Part shown: in pieces, positions 15,794-23,603 of the stretch
Layout: every line of letters begins with the position of its first letter
Numbering within the stretch: position 1 is the first letter of the stretch
DNA from: Oscillospiraceae bacterium
GTDB taxonomy: Bacteria; Bacillota; Clostridia; Oscillospirales; Oscillospiraceae
Assembly: GCA_910575265.1 (NCBI GenBank)
Contig: CAJTEA010000001.1
Location: 62,001 to 126,000, forward strand
Reading direction: 5' to 3'
DNA: 64,000 nucleotides
Notes under the pieces: generated by a model
Databases searched by the model: none
The model's input: the letters and a program-made list of their open reading frames with translations, nothing else
What the model was told of the DNA's origin: nothing
Position numbers and translations under genes: made by a program

Positions 15794-16567
15794 TTAAGGC
15801 TGCTGTGTCGTTTGGTGCTGAAGGATGCGGTTCGTCTTTTTTCGGGCAAACCAGAGGCGGCCCAAATAGAAGGTGGCAACGCAGAGCATATGGAAGAAAA
15901 TGACAAGTTCGTCACACAGGATCAGTCCGATGAACATACGGACGGGGTTGGAGGGAAGGACCGCCTCGAAGGTTCTAACACCGCTCCAGGCGATCAAATC
16001 GTACAGCCGCCAGAGCAGGGGAGAGGGAAACAGCAGCGGAAACAGGCCCAGGAACAGTGCGGCAGCGGCAATCAAAAGGGAAGTCCGCATTTTTGCGGGC
16101 CAGCGGCGGTCGTACCAGGCGAAGCACAGGCCGATGGCGCAGGCTGTAAAGATGCGCAGAAACTCAATAAAGGTAAGGAAGCCCGAGTGAAAGGAGGTTG
16201 CGTACCAGGAGATACCCATAAAGAACAGCACCAGGTCTGCCAGGAGGATTGCCGCCAGCATCCGCGCAATCAGCCTCTTCCGGGGGATGAGGCCGGGCTC
16301 CGGCGGCAGAGCGGCGGGAGGCTCCGGCACAAGGGAGACCAATTCCAGCGGTTCCTGGGTGCGCTCGATTGCTGTGCCGTTGAGCAGAGCGTCCACGGTT
16401 ACGCCATACAGCTTGCTCAGAGCCAGCAGGTTCTCCGCCGAGGGGAGGGCGGTCCCCGTCTCCCACTTGGAGACAGTCTGCCGGGATACATCCAGCGACT
16501 CGGCCAGCTCCACCTGAGACAGGCCCTGACGCTTCCGGTAAAACTGCAAGGTATCCATCAATTCCAT
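15794..16567 (-). CDS. XRE-type regulator with membrane-spanning C-domain
   Basis: 257 aa from the ATG at 16567, which sits 8 nt after AGGAGG. The N-terminal XRE helix-turn-helix (LSQVELAESLDVSRQTVSKW, about residues 17-36) is followed by a linker rich in Pro and Glu. The second half has about four hydrophobic helices (roughly 110-130, 138-158, 170-190 and 218-240). It is thus a DNA-binding domain tethered to the membrane, a layout seen in many Clostridia where the signal is unknown. It has its own promoter, lies convergent to the nucleoside importer and upstream of no obvious target. It may regulate itself or the neighbouring PrsA or P-ATPase genes, but this is only inference. Confidence 0.85.
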   Translation of the reverse strand: MELMDTLQFYRKRQGLSQVELAESLDVSRQTVSKWETGTALPSAENLLALSKLYGVTVDALLNGTAIERTQEPLELVSLVPEPPAALPPEPGLIPRKRLIARMLAAILLADLVLFFMGISWYATSFHSGFLTFIEFLRIFTACAIGLCFAWYDRRWPAKMRTSLLIAAAALFLGLFPLLFPSPLLWRLYDLIAWSGVRTFEAVLPSNPVRMFIGLILCDELVIFFHMLCVATFYLGRLWFARKKTNRILQHQTTQQP

Positions 16568-16604
16568 GTCATGATCCTCCTGTCGGGTCAAAATATATAA
16601 GACC

Positions 16605-16633
16605 ATCATAGCGCCTCTGTCCCGATTTGGCAA
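16605..16633 (-). promoter_or_regulatory. Sigma-A promoter of the XRE-membrane regulator
   Basis: Minus strand TTGCCA (16633-16628), 17-nt spacer, TATGAT (16610-16605), about 38 nt before the chosen ATG. Confidence 0.65.
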
Positions 16634-16674
16634 CCAACTTTAGTTTACATTTTGGATTTTTGCCCTGGAAAACG

Positions 16675-16704
16675 CAGGAGCGCCCCAAACCGGGGCGCTC
16701 CTGT
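16675..16704 (-). terminator. Terminator after the PrsA-like gene
   Basis: CAGGAGCGCCCC pairs with GGGGCGCTCCTG around AAACC. On the minus strand it follows the PrsA-like stop by 8 nt. The stem repeats the sequence of the hairpin at 15761. Confidence 0.75.
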
Positions 16705-16711
16705 CGTTCGT

Positions 16712-17896
16712 TTAGCCGGCTGAGGCTGTCAGGACCGCGGACTGAAGAGACAGCATGTTGTCCCAGAACGTGCCTACGTCCAGCTTGTCAAAGGCGGCGG
16801 TCTTTTCCAGGCCCAGGCGCTCCTGCTCCTGGGTAATTTTCGCGTTCATCCGGTCGGAGATGCACTCAGACCGGAAGTCGTCCGGGTTCAAGGGCAGGCG
16901 GAGAATGATGTGATAGCCGAAATCGCTCTCCACAATGTCGCTGATCTCGCCATTCTGGAGGGCCAGGGCGGTCTCCTCAAAGGGGGCGACCATCAGGCCC
17001 TTAGAGGTGGTGTAGCCGTCGGGGTTAGTGGCCAGGCCGGTGTCCTCGCTGTACTCGTTCATCAGAGTGTCAAACAGGGCGATGGGGTCCTCCGCCGCCC
17101 GGAGCTGGGAGAGCAGATCGTCGGCGGTGGCCTTCTTCTGGGCGATGGTTTCCTCGTCCAGGGGCTCCCGGGTGTCCAGGTCGATGGTGGCCAGCAGAAT
17201 GTGCTTGGCCCGGTACTGGCCGGTCTCGTCCAGATAGGCGTTTACCTCGGCGTCGGTGGGATAATTGCCGCTGCTCTCGCCGAAGCGCAGCTCCTGGAGC
17301 TGGTCATACAGGTCGCTGTCCTCGTTGAGGCGGGTGAACTGATCCCGGGTGAGCATGTTGGCCCAAAGCGTATAGGTCACCTTAGTCTCGTCCCCCCCCG
17401 CCTGAAATACCAGGTCAGCGTAGTACTGGTCGGTGTCAGAGGCAACGGAGGGGTCGGGCGTGAGGCCGTCCGCCTGGGCCATCTGCCGCGTTACGGCGTA
17501 GAAAACGGTCACATCCATGGCCTGGTCCAGCATATACTGCCCAAACGTGAGGCCGTCCCCCATCTCAGTATCCCAGGGGAGGGTGGTCACCTGCCCGTTG
17601 AACTGGGACAGGTAGTTGTCAATCACCCGGTTGAGCCAGTAGAGGTAATCAGCGGCGGTAATCTCATACTCGCCCACCTTGGCCACTACCTCGTCCCCCG
17701 CCAGACCGGAGACAGCCAGATAGGGGTCGGTAATCTGGGTCAGGTCCATGGGTTCCGCCTGCGCGGAGCTGCCGGAGGCATCCCCGCCCGCGCTGGAGGA
17801 GCTGCTGCCGGAGGCGTTCCCCCCGCAGCCGGTCAGGGCGGAGAGGGCCATAACAAGGGCCAGCGCCAGGGCCCCAAGTCGTTTCGTTGTTTTCAT
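16712..17896 (-). CDS. PrsA/SurA-like peptidyl-prolyl isomerase lipoprotein
   Basis: 394 aa. Signal peptide with lipobox LTGC, then a Ser/Gly linker (about residues 25-45). A SurA-like N-terminal helical region (VAKVGEYEITAADYLYWLNR) precedes a parvulin (PpiC) domain at about 235-350, with QYRAKHILLATID and GEISDIVESDFGYHII. Extracellular foldase anchored to the membrane, helping secreted proteins fold. Acidic overall. It is transcribed alone from a good promoter and closed by a terminator. Identification of the class is firm; whether it is the main PrsA of the cell cannot be judged. Confidence 0.88.
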   Translation of the reverse strand: MKTTKRLGALALALVMALSALTGCGGNASGSSSSSAGGDASGSSAQAEPMDLTQITDPYLAVSGLAGDEVVAKVGEYEITAADYLYWLNRVIDNYLSQFNGQVTTLPWDTEMGDGLTFGQYMLDQAMDVTVFYAVTRQMAQADGLTPDPSVASDTDQYYADLVFQAGGDETKVTYTLWANMLTRDQFTRLNEDSDLYDQLQELRFGESSGNYPTDAEVNAYLDETGQYRAKHILLATIDLDTREPLDEETIAQKKATADDLLSQLRAAEDPIALFDTLMNEYSEDTGLATNPDGYTTSKGLMVAPFEETALALQNGEISDIVESDFGYHIILRLPLNPDDFRSECISDRMNAKITQEQERLGLEKTAAFDKLDVGTFWDNMLSLQSAVLTASAG

Positions 17897-17940
17897 ATAC
17901 GCATTTCCTTTCTGCTGAGAGAAGATCGTGAACAGCCCCT

Positions 17941-17969
17941 ATCATATCACAGATCAAAAAACAAGGCAA
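17941..17969 (-). promoter_or_regulatory. Sigma-A promoter of the PrsA-like gene
   Basis: Minus strand TTGCCT (17969-17964), 17-nt spacer, TATGAT (17946-17941), 45 nt upstream of the ATG. Confidence 0.65.
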
Positions 17970-18001
17970 GTTTTTTATCCTTCGACCGATTTCTTCCAAA
18001 A

Positions 18002-18025
18002 AGGGGACAGGCTCCCCTGTATACT
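18002..18025 (+). promoter_or_regulatory. Hairpin and -10 box before the P-ATPase gene
   Basis: AGGGGA and TCCCCT form an inverted repeat (18002-18018) directly next to TATACT (18020-18025). No good -35 is visible at the right distance, so the promoter may need an activator, or the repeat may be an operator. Confidence 0.4.
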
Positions 18026-18052
18026 GGGATAAATTGGAAGGGAAGTGGTGTT

Positions 18053-20695
18053 ATGGGTGACTGGCACAGCCGGCCCGCGGCGCAGGTGATGAAGGAACTG
18101 ACCAGCCGGACGCAGGGTCTTACAGAGCGGGAGGCGGCCCAGCGGCTGGAGAAATACGGCCCCAACCAGCTGGCCCAGCCTGAGCCGCCCAGCCTGCTGA
18201 TCCGCGTACTGGGCCAGCTGAAGGACCCCATGATCCTGGTTCTTCTGGCGGCGGCGGCCATCTCTCTGGCGGCCAGCGGCGGGGAGGACTGGCTGGACGG
18301 GGTGATTATTCTGGTGATTGTGGTGGTCAACGGGGTGATCTCCATCACCCAGGAGGACCACGCCCAGCAGGCGCTGGAGGAGCTGCGGCGGATGTCCTCC
18401 CCCAAGGCCGGTGTTTTGCGGGAGGGAATACCTCACCGGGTGGCCGCCTCTGCGCTGGTGCCGGGGGATGTGATTCTTCTGGAGGCCGGGGACCAGGTGC
18501 CCGCCGACGCCCGGATTCTGGAGTGCAGCCGCCTTCAGGCGGACGAGTCAGCCATGACCGGGGAGTCGGTTCCGGTGGAAAAGGCCGCGGTCAGTTCCCT
18601 CCCGGCGGACACCCCTCTGGGGGACCGGGTGAATATGCTGATCTCAGGCACCCTCATCACCGCCGGACGGGGCACTGCGCTGGTGGTAGCCACCGGAATG
18701 GACACCCAGATGGGCCAGATCGCCGGGTTGCTGCTGGAGAGCGGCGACAGCGATACCCCCCTTCAAAAGCGGATGGGGGAGATATCAAAATCCCTGTCCT
18801 TCCTGTGTCTGTCGGTGTGCGCCGTTATGTTCGGCGTGGGTCTGTTCCAGGGCAAGGGGATTCTGGATATGTTCCTCACCGCCGTCTCGCTGGCGGTAGC
18901 CGCCATCCCGGAGGGACTGCCGGCCATCGTCACTATTGTGCTGGCCCTTGGCGTTCAGCGTCTGGCGGGCCGGAACGCCATTGTGAAAAAGCTTCCCGCC
19001 GTGGAGACCCTGGGCTGTGCCGGGGTGATCTGCTCGGACAAGACGGGCACTTTGACCCAGAACCGGATGACGGTCCAGCAGGTTTGGCTCACCCCCGGGG
19101 CCCGGCGGCGGGACGCCATGCTGGCGGGGTGCCTGTGTTCCGACGCCCGGCTGGAGTGGAAGGCCGGGGCGCCCACCGCCGCCGGCGACCCTACCGAGGG
19201 GGCGCTGGTGGTGGCCGCCGCCCGGGACGGGGTGGATCAGCGGAGGGAGCTGGAAAACCAGGCCCGCGTGGCGGACATCCCCTTTGATTCTGGTCGGAAG
19301 CTCATGTCCACCATACATAGCTGCCCGGAGGGGGGCTGGATCGCCTTTGTAAAGGGAGCGCCAGACGTGCTGCTGGACCGCTGCGCCAATACCCCCAGGG
19401 GGCCCATCACTCAGAGCGACCGGGCCAGGGTCCTGGCCGCCAACGAGGAGATGGCCGGCAAGGCTCTGCGGGTGATCGCCGTGGCCCGGAAGGAGCTGCG
19501 CTCCCTGCCCAGTGAGCTGGAGCCCCGGATGGTGGAGAGCGGCCTGACCTTTCTGGGCCTCTTTGGCCTGATGGATCCGCCCCGGCCCGAGGTAAAGGCC
19601 GCCGTGGCAAAATGCCACCTGGCGGGGGTGCGGCCGGTAATGATCACCGGCGACCACCGGGCCACCGCGATCGCCGTGGCGAAAGAGCTGGACATCGCCC
19701 ATCCAGGGGACTGGTCGGTGACCGGAGCGGAGCTGGATTTTATGCCCCAGGAGCTGCTGGAGGCGGATATTGAAAAGTTTGCCGTCTTTGCCCGAGTGTC
19801 CCCCGAGCACAAAATGCGCATCGTCCAGGCTTGGCAGAAGCGGGGCAGGGTGGTGGCCATGACCGGCGACGGAGTAAACGACGCCCCGGCCCTGAAAGCC
19901 GCCGACATCGGCTGCGCCATGGGCAAAACGGGAACCGACGTGGCCAAGGGCGCGGCGGATATGATCCTCACTGACGACAACTTCTCCACCATTGTATCCG
20001 CCATTGAGGAGGGCCGGGGGATTTACTCCAACATCCGCAAGGCGATTCATTACCTTCTCTCCTGCAATATCGGGGAGATCTTTACCATCTTCGCCGCCAC
20101 TCTTCTGGGATTTGGACAGATGCCACTGGTTCCGGTGCAGCTGCTGTGGCTCAATCTGGTCACCGATTCCCTTCCCGCTTTGGCGCTGGGTATAGAGCCG
20201 GTAGAGGAGGGGGTGATGGAGGAGGACCCGCGGGACGCCGAGGCCGGGCTTTTTGATAAACGTTTTTCCCTCCGCCTGGCCTGGCAGGGCCTGATGGTGG
20301 GAGGGCTCACCCTGGCGGCCTACTTTCTGGGCTTCACCCGGCTGGGGACCCCCGGCATGGAGGGGGCCGCGGCCAACACCATGGCCTTCGCCACCCTGAC
20401 CCTGTGCCAGCTGTTCCACGCCTTTAACGTGCGCAGTGAGGACCGCTCTCTTTTCGCCCAGGGTGTGTTTTCCAATCCGGCGATGAACCGGGCTTTTCTG
20501 GCGGGACTGATAATGCAGCTGTCCGTCCTCCTGATCCCGCCCCTCCAGGGGGTATTCTCCGTCACGCCCATGACGCCCGCCCAGTGGTGTACCGTCCTGG
20601 CCCTGGCCTTCGCGCCCATCCCCATCTGCGAGGCGGCGAAGGCCTTCGGACGCGGAAAAACGGAAGAGACCGCCAGGGAGAAAGCGATTCGATAA
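18053..20695 (+). CDS. Calcium-type P-type ATPase (P2A)
   Basis: 880 aa membrane cation pump. The start is MGDWHSRPAAQVMKELTSRT at 18053, preceded by GGAAGGGAAG. Actuator motif TGES near residue 168, phosphorylation motif DKTGTLT near 328, TM4 ion-binding motif AAIPEGLPAIV (about 283-293) and hinge TGDGVNDAP near 603. About ten TM helices, with the typical C-terminal block after PVQLLWLNLVTDSLPALALG. This pattern fits SERCA/PMCA-like bacterial pumps that export Ca2+ and sometimes Mn2+. It stands alone, closed by a bidirectional terminator shared with the convergent glycosidase gene. Confidence 0.92.
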   Translation: MGDWHSRPAAQVMKELTSRTQGLTEREAAQRLEKYGPNQLAQPEPPSLLIRVLGQLKDPMILVLLAAAAISLAASGGEDWLDGVIILVIVVVNGVISITQEDHAQQALEELRRMSSPKAGVLREGIPHRVAASALVPGDVILLEAGDQVPADARILECSRLQADESAMTGESVPVEKAAVSSLPADTPLGDRVNMLISGTLITAGRGTALVVATGMDTQMGQIAGLLLESGDSDTPLQKRMGEISKSLSFLCLSVCAVMFGVGLFQGKGILDMFLTAVSLAVAAIPEGLPAIVTIVLALGVQRLAGRNAIVKKLPAVETLGCAGVICSDKTGTLTQNRMTVQQVWLTPGARRRDAMLAGCLCSDARLEWKAGAPTAAGDPTEGALVVAAARDGVDQRRELENQARVADIPFDSGRKLMSTIHSCPEGGWIAFVKGAPDVLLDRCANTPRGPITQSDRARVLAANEEMAGKALRVIAVARKELRSLPSELEPRMVESGLTFLGLFGLMDPPRPEVKAAVAKCHLAGVRPVMITGDHRATAIAVAKELDIAHPGDWSVTGAELDFMPQELLEADIEKFAVFARVSPEHKMRIVQAWQKRGRVVAMTGDGVNDAPALKAADIGCAMGKTGTDVAKGAADMILTDDNFSTIVSAIEEGRGIYSNIRKAIHYLLSCNIGEIFTIFAATLLGFGQMPLVPVQLLWLNLVTDSLPALALGIEPVEEGVMEEDPRDAEAGLFDKRFSLRLAWQGLMVGGLTLAAYFLGFTRLGTPGMEGAAANTMAFATLTLCQLFHAFNVRSEDRSLFAQGVFSNPAMNRAFLAGLIMQLSVLLIPPLQGVFSVTPMTPAQWCTVLALAFAPIPICEAAKAFGRGKTEETAREKAIR

Positions 20696-20705
20696 GCAAA
20701 ACGGA

Positions 20706-20731
20706 CAGAGGCGGTCGTTTGACCGCCTCTG
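20706..20731. terminator. Bidirectional terminator, P-ATPase and glycosidase genes
   Basis: CAGAGGCGGTC (20706-20716) pairs perfectly with GACCGCCTCTG (20721-20731) around GTTT, lying between the two convergent stops. Confidence 0.85.
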
Positions 20732-20737
20732 AATCCA

Positions 20738-22585
20738 TTATTCCAGCGCGAATACCGCTCCTGACCTGGGCGGTATGGCGATGGTGTACAATCCGTCCTT
20801 CTGGGAGAAATGGGGCCTGCCCAGAAGGGGGAACAACCGGCCCTCGTCAAAGGAAAAGGCCCGCGTCTCGTCCCCGGCGTTGAAGGCGCACAGCAGACGC
20901 TCCTCCGCCGTCTCCCGGAGAAAGGCCAGCAAAGGGCCTTTGCCGACCGCATACCGGATTGAGCCCCGGCGCAGAGCTTGACGGCTCCCGCGCAGTCTGC
21001 CCAGAGCCCGGTACCATTCCAGCAGATCGGTGTCCTCATGACCCCAGGGGTAGGTCTGGCGGTTGAAGGGATCCTCAAAGCCCTCCATGCCCACCTCATC
21101 TCCATAGTACACCGTCGGGGAGCCGGGAAAACAGAACATGAGCAGAGCCGCGGCCTTGAGCAGCTCCTTTCCCCGGGAACGCTGCCTGGGGGACAGGCGG
21201 AACTGGGCCCGCCACTCCTTGGTCTGGTCCCGGTACTCCCCCCCGGCCCCCAGCAGAGTGAGCAGTCGGGGAGTGTCATGAGTGTCTAGGGAGTTCATAG
21301 CGGAGTAAAAGGCGAAGGCGGGATAGTTCTCCCGAATGGTCTCCATCCCCTCCACAAAGGCCTCGGCCCCGCCGCCCTGGAAGAAGGAGAGGATCGCGGA
21401 GCGGAGGGGGTAATTCATCAGTCCGTCGCAGTGGCCCCCAAGGATGTGCTTGCGGCGCACGCCGTAGGCTACTTTGGTTGAGCCGTCCTCCCACACCTCG
21501 CCGATGACCACCGCGTCGGGCTTTTCCGCCCGGGCGGCCGCGTGGATGCCGTGGACAAAGCTGTCCGGCAGCTCGTCGGCCACGTCCAGCCGCCAGCCGT
21601 CCGCCCCGGCCCTGAGCCAGCGGCGGACCACGCTGTCCTCGCCGCCGAAAATAAAGTCCTGATAACTTGGATCGTCCTCGTTCACCGCCGGGAGGGAGTA
21701 GATGCCCCACCAGCTGTCATACCTCTGGGGCCACTGGCTGAAGTTAAACCAGGGGCGGTAGGGGGAATTCTGGTCCTGATAGGCGCCGGGCTCGGGGTAG
21801 AAGCCGTCGCCGTTGAAGTAGCGGCTGACAAAGCCGGTATGGTTGAACACTCCGTCCAGCATCACCCGCATGCCGCGGCGGTGGGCCTCCTCGCACAGGC
21901 GGGAAAAATCCTCGTTGGTTCCCAGAAAGGGGTCCACCCGGCTGTAGTCGGCGGTGCCGTAGCGGTGGTTCTCCGCCGCCTCAAAGATGGGGTTGAAGTA
22001 GAGCGTTTCCACCCCCAGGCTCTTGAGATAGTCAAGCTTGTCCAAGACCCCCTGAAAGTCGCCGCCGAAAAAGTCCCGGTTGCGCACCTCCCCCCGGTCG
22101 TTGGGCCGATACTCGGGGAACTCCTCCCAGCTCTGGTGGACGGCGCGCTCCCCCACCAGTCCCTCGGGATTGGGGATCCGGCTGCGGCGGAAGCGGTCGG
22201 GGAAGATCTGATAGGTAACCCCCTCGCCAAACCAGCTGGGGACCTCCTCCGACCCGTCGTACACAGTGAGCTGATAGGGGCCCAGCTCGATCCAGCGGCC
22301 ATCCAGCTGCTCCAGGCGGAAGGAGTACCACACCAGGCCCACATAGCCCTCTGTATCCAGGGCGGCGGAAAATACGTCCCGCCCCAGATCAAAGCCGGTC
22401 CAGGGCATTTTCAGGGTGACGGTCTGGTCGTTCCGGCTCTCAAACCGGGCGGTGAGGCTGGCGTGGCAGAAGCACTCTCCGCGGGAGGGACGAAGGGTAA
22501 ACTGTACCTGCGTCCCGGAGGCCACCGCCCCATAGGGGCTCTTATACCGCGGGTCCCGGGAGTTATAGGTAGGTCCGTAGCGCAT
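20738..22585 (-). CDS. GH13 alpha-glycosidase (neopullulanase/cyclodextrinase type)
   Basis: 615 aa from the ATG at 22585 (8 nt after GGAG; a GTG three codons upstream is less likely). An N-terminal beta-sandwich (about 1-110) precedes a catalytic barrel that begins at GVTYQIFPDRF. GH13 regions: DGVFNHTG (about 247), GWRLDVAD with the nucleophile Asp (about 332), GEVWED with the acid Glu (about 360) and SLDTHDT (about 438). No signal peptide, so it acts on imported maltodextrin, cyclodextrin or pullulan fragments in the cytoplasm. No sugar transporter or regulator gene is adjacent. Precise substrate cannot be read from sequence alone. Confidence 0.9.
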   Translation of the reverse strand: MRYGPTYNSRDPRYKSPYGAVASGTQVQFTLRPSRGECFCHASLTARFESRNDQTVTLKMPWTGFDLGRDVFSAALDTEGYVGLVWYSFRLEQLDGRWIELGPYQLTVYDGSEEVPSWFGEGVTYQIFPDRFRRSRIPNPEGLVGERAVHQSWEEFPEYRPNDRGEVRNRDFFGGDFQGVLDKLDYLKSLGVETLYFNPIFEAAENHRYGTADYSRVDPFLGTNEDFSRLCEEAHRRGMRVMLDGVFNHTGFVSRYFNGDGFYPEPGAYQDQNSPYRPWFNFSQWPQRYDSWWGIYSLPAVNEDDPSYQDFIFGGEDSVVRRWLRAGADGWRLDVADELPDSFVHGIHAAARAEKPDAVVIGEVWEDGSTKVAYGVRRKHILGGHCDGLMNYPLRSAILSFFQGGGAEAFVEGMETIRENYPAFAFYSAMNSLDTHDTPRLLTLLGAGGEYRDQTKEWRAQFRLSPRQRSRGKELLKAAALLMFCFPGSPTVYYGDEVGMEGFEDPFNRQTYPWGHEDTDLLEWYRALGRLRGSRQALRRGSIRYAVGKGPLLAFLRETAEERLLCAFNAGDETRAFSFDEGRLFPLLGRPHFSQKDGLYTIAIPPRSGAVFALE

Positions 22586-22613
22586 TTGGTTCACTCCAAG
22601 ATGTTAATAGGAT

Positions 22614-22638
22614 CGCGTCTTCTCTGGAACAAGACGCG
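22614..22638 (-). terminator. Hairpin after the uridine-kinase-like gene
   Basis: CGCGTCTT (22614-22621) pairs with AAGACGCG (22631-22638). On the minus strand it lies just after the kinase-like stop, but no U-run follows, so termination may be weak. Confidence 0.45.
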
Positions 22639-22648
22639 GGGGGAACGC

Positions 22649-23587
22649 TCAGTGGTATTTATAGCTGCCCCCGCCGATAAATTCCCGCAGAAGGGAATCT
22701 CTGGAAACCAGAGCGGGGTCGATGGCCTCGAAATGCTGGAAGGCGTTTACCAGGTCCAGCAGCTCGCCGCGGCGCTCGTTGTCCTGGGGGACGCTCTGGA
22801 GAATGGGGAGGGCGTAGTTCTTCATCACCGGCACCTCATAGGGCAGGGAGGAGTCAAACACAATGTCCGCTTTCCCCTTAAAGGGGGAGATGTACAGCTT
22901 TTCTCCCCGGCGGACGTTGGCCCACATCTCCAGGGTCCGGGCCACCTCGGTGCCCCGGAAGCTGTAGTCCCGGACGGCCCGGCGGGTCAGCCGCGTCCAG
23001 GTGCCTTTGAACCGGAGGGCGGAGCCCTCGTTCACGTTGGAGCGGGCGGAGATGTAAAGCTTGGCGGCCTCCGGGTGACGGCCGGTGATATCGTCGTTCA
23101 GGGCGTGGATGCCCTCAAAGATAGCGATCTCGTTTTTCTCCAGCCTGAGAGGGGTGCCCAGGCTGTCGTTGCGCATCTGGCGGGCGAACTCGTACCGGGG
23201 AATGACGATTTCCTCTCCCCGGGACAGGGCGGTGAAGTGCCGGTCCAGCAGCTCCATGTCCAGGAACAGGGGGGACTCATAGTCGATGACGCCATCGGGG
23301 GCGCGGGGGGCGGTTTTGGGGTCCATGGTGAGAAAGTAGTTGTCCATCGCCACCGCCCGGGAGCGCACACCCCGGCGCTGAAGCTCCTCGGCGATTTTCA
23401 TGGCCGTGGTGGTTTTGCCCGACCCGGAGGGACCGGACAGCAACACGATGGGGCTGCGGTCCAGATTGCCCAGAATCCGGTCCGCGGCCAGTGAGACCCG
23501 CTGAGCGTAGTTGTCATCGCACTCCGCCAAAAACTCGGTCACGTCGCTCTGGATCCGTTTGTTGATCTCCTGTAGCTGGTACGCCAT
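22649..23587 (-). CDS. Uridine-kinase-like P-loop nucleoside kinase
   Basis: 312 aa from the ATG at 23587. The first 45 residues are helical (MAYQLQEINKRIQSDVTEFL). The P-loop is GPSGSGKTTTAMKIAEEL (about 52-69), followed by AMDNYFLTMD, as in Udk and phosphoribulokinase relatives, and IFEGIHALND, the usual Walker B region. The C-terminal 100 residues go beyond classical Udk. Such proteins phosphorylate uridine or cytidine in salvage, but the family is wider and some members lack a known substrate. It follows hemZ by 16 nt, so it is likely in the XRE-hemZ operon. Confidence 0.78.
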   Translation of the reverse strand: MAYQLQEINKRIQSDVTEFLAECDDNYAQRVSLAADRILGNLDRSPIVLLSGPSGSGKTTTAMKIAEELQRRGVRSRAVAMDNYFLTMDPKTAPRAPDGVIDYESPLFLDMELLDRHFTALSRGEEIVIPRYEFARQMRNDSLGTPLRLEKNEIAIFEGIHALNDDITGRHPEAAKLYISARSNVNEGSALRFKGTWTRLTRRAVRDYSFRGTEVARTLEMWANVRRGEKLYISPFKGKADIVFDSSLPYEVPVMKNYALPILQSVPQDNERRGELLDLVNAFQHFEAIDPALVSRDSLLREFIGGGSYKYH

Positions 23588-23603
23588 CGATATTTCCTCC
23601 CTT

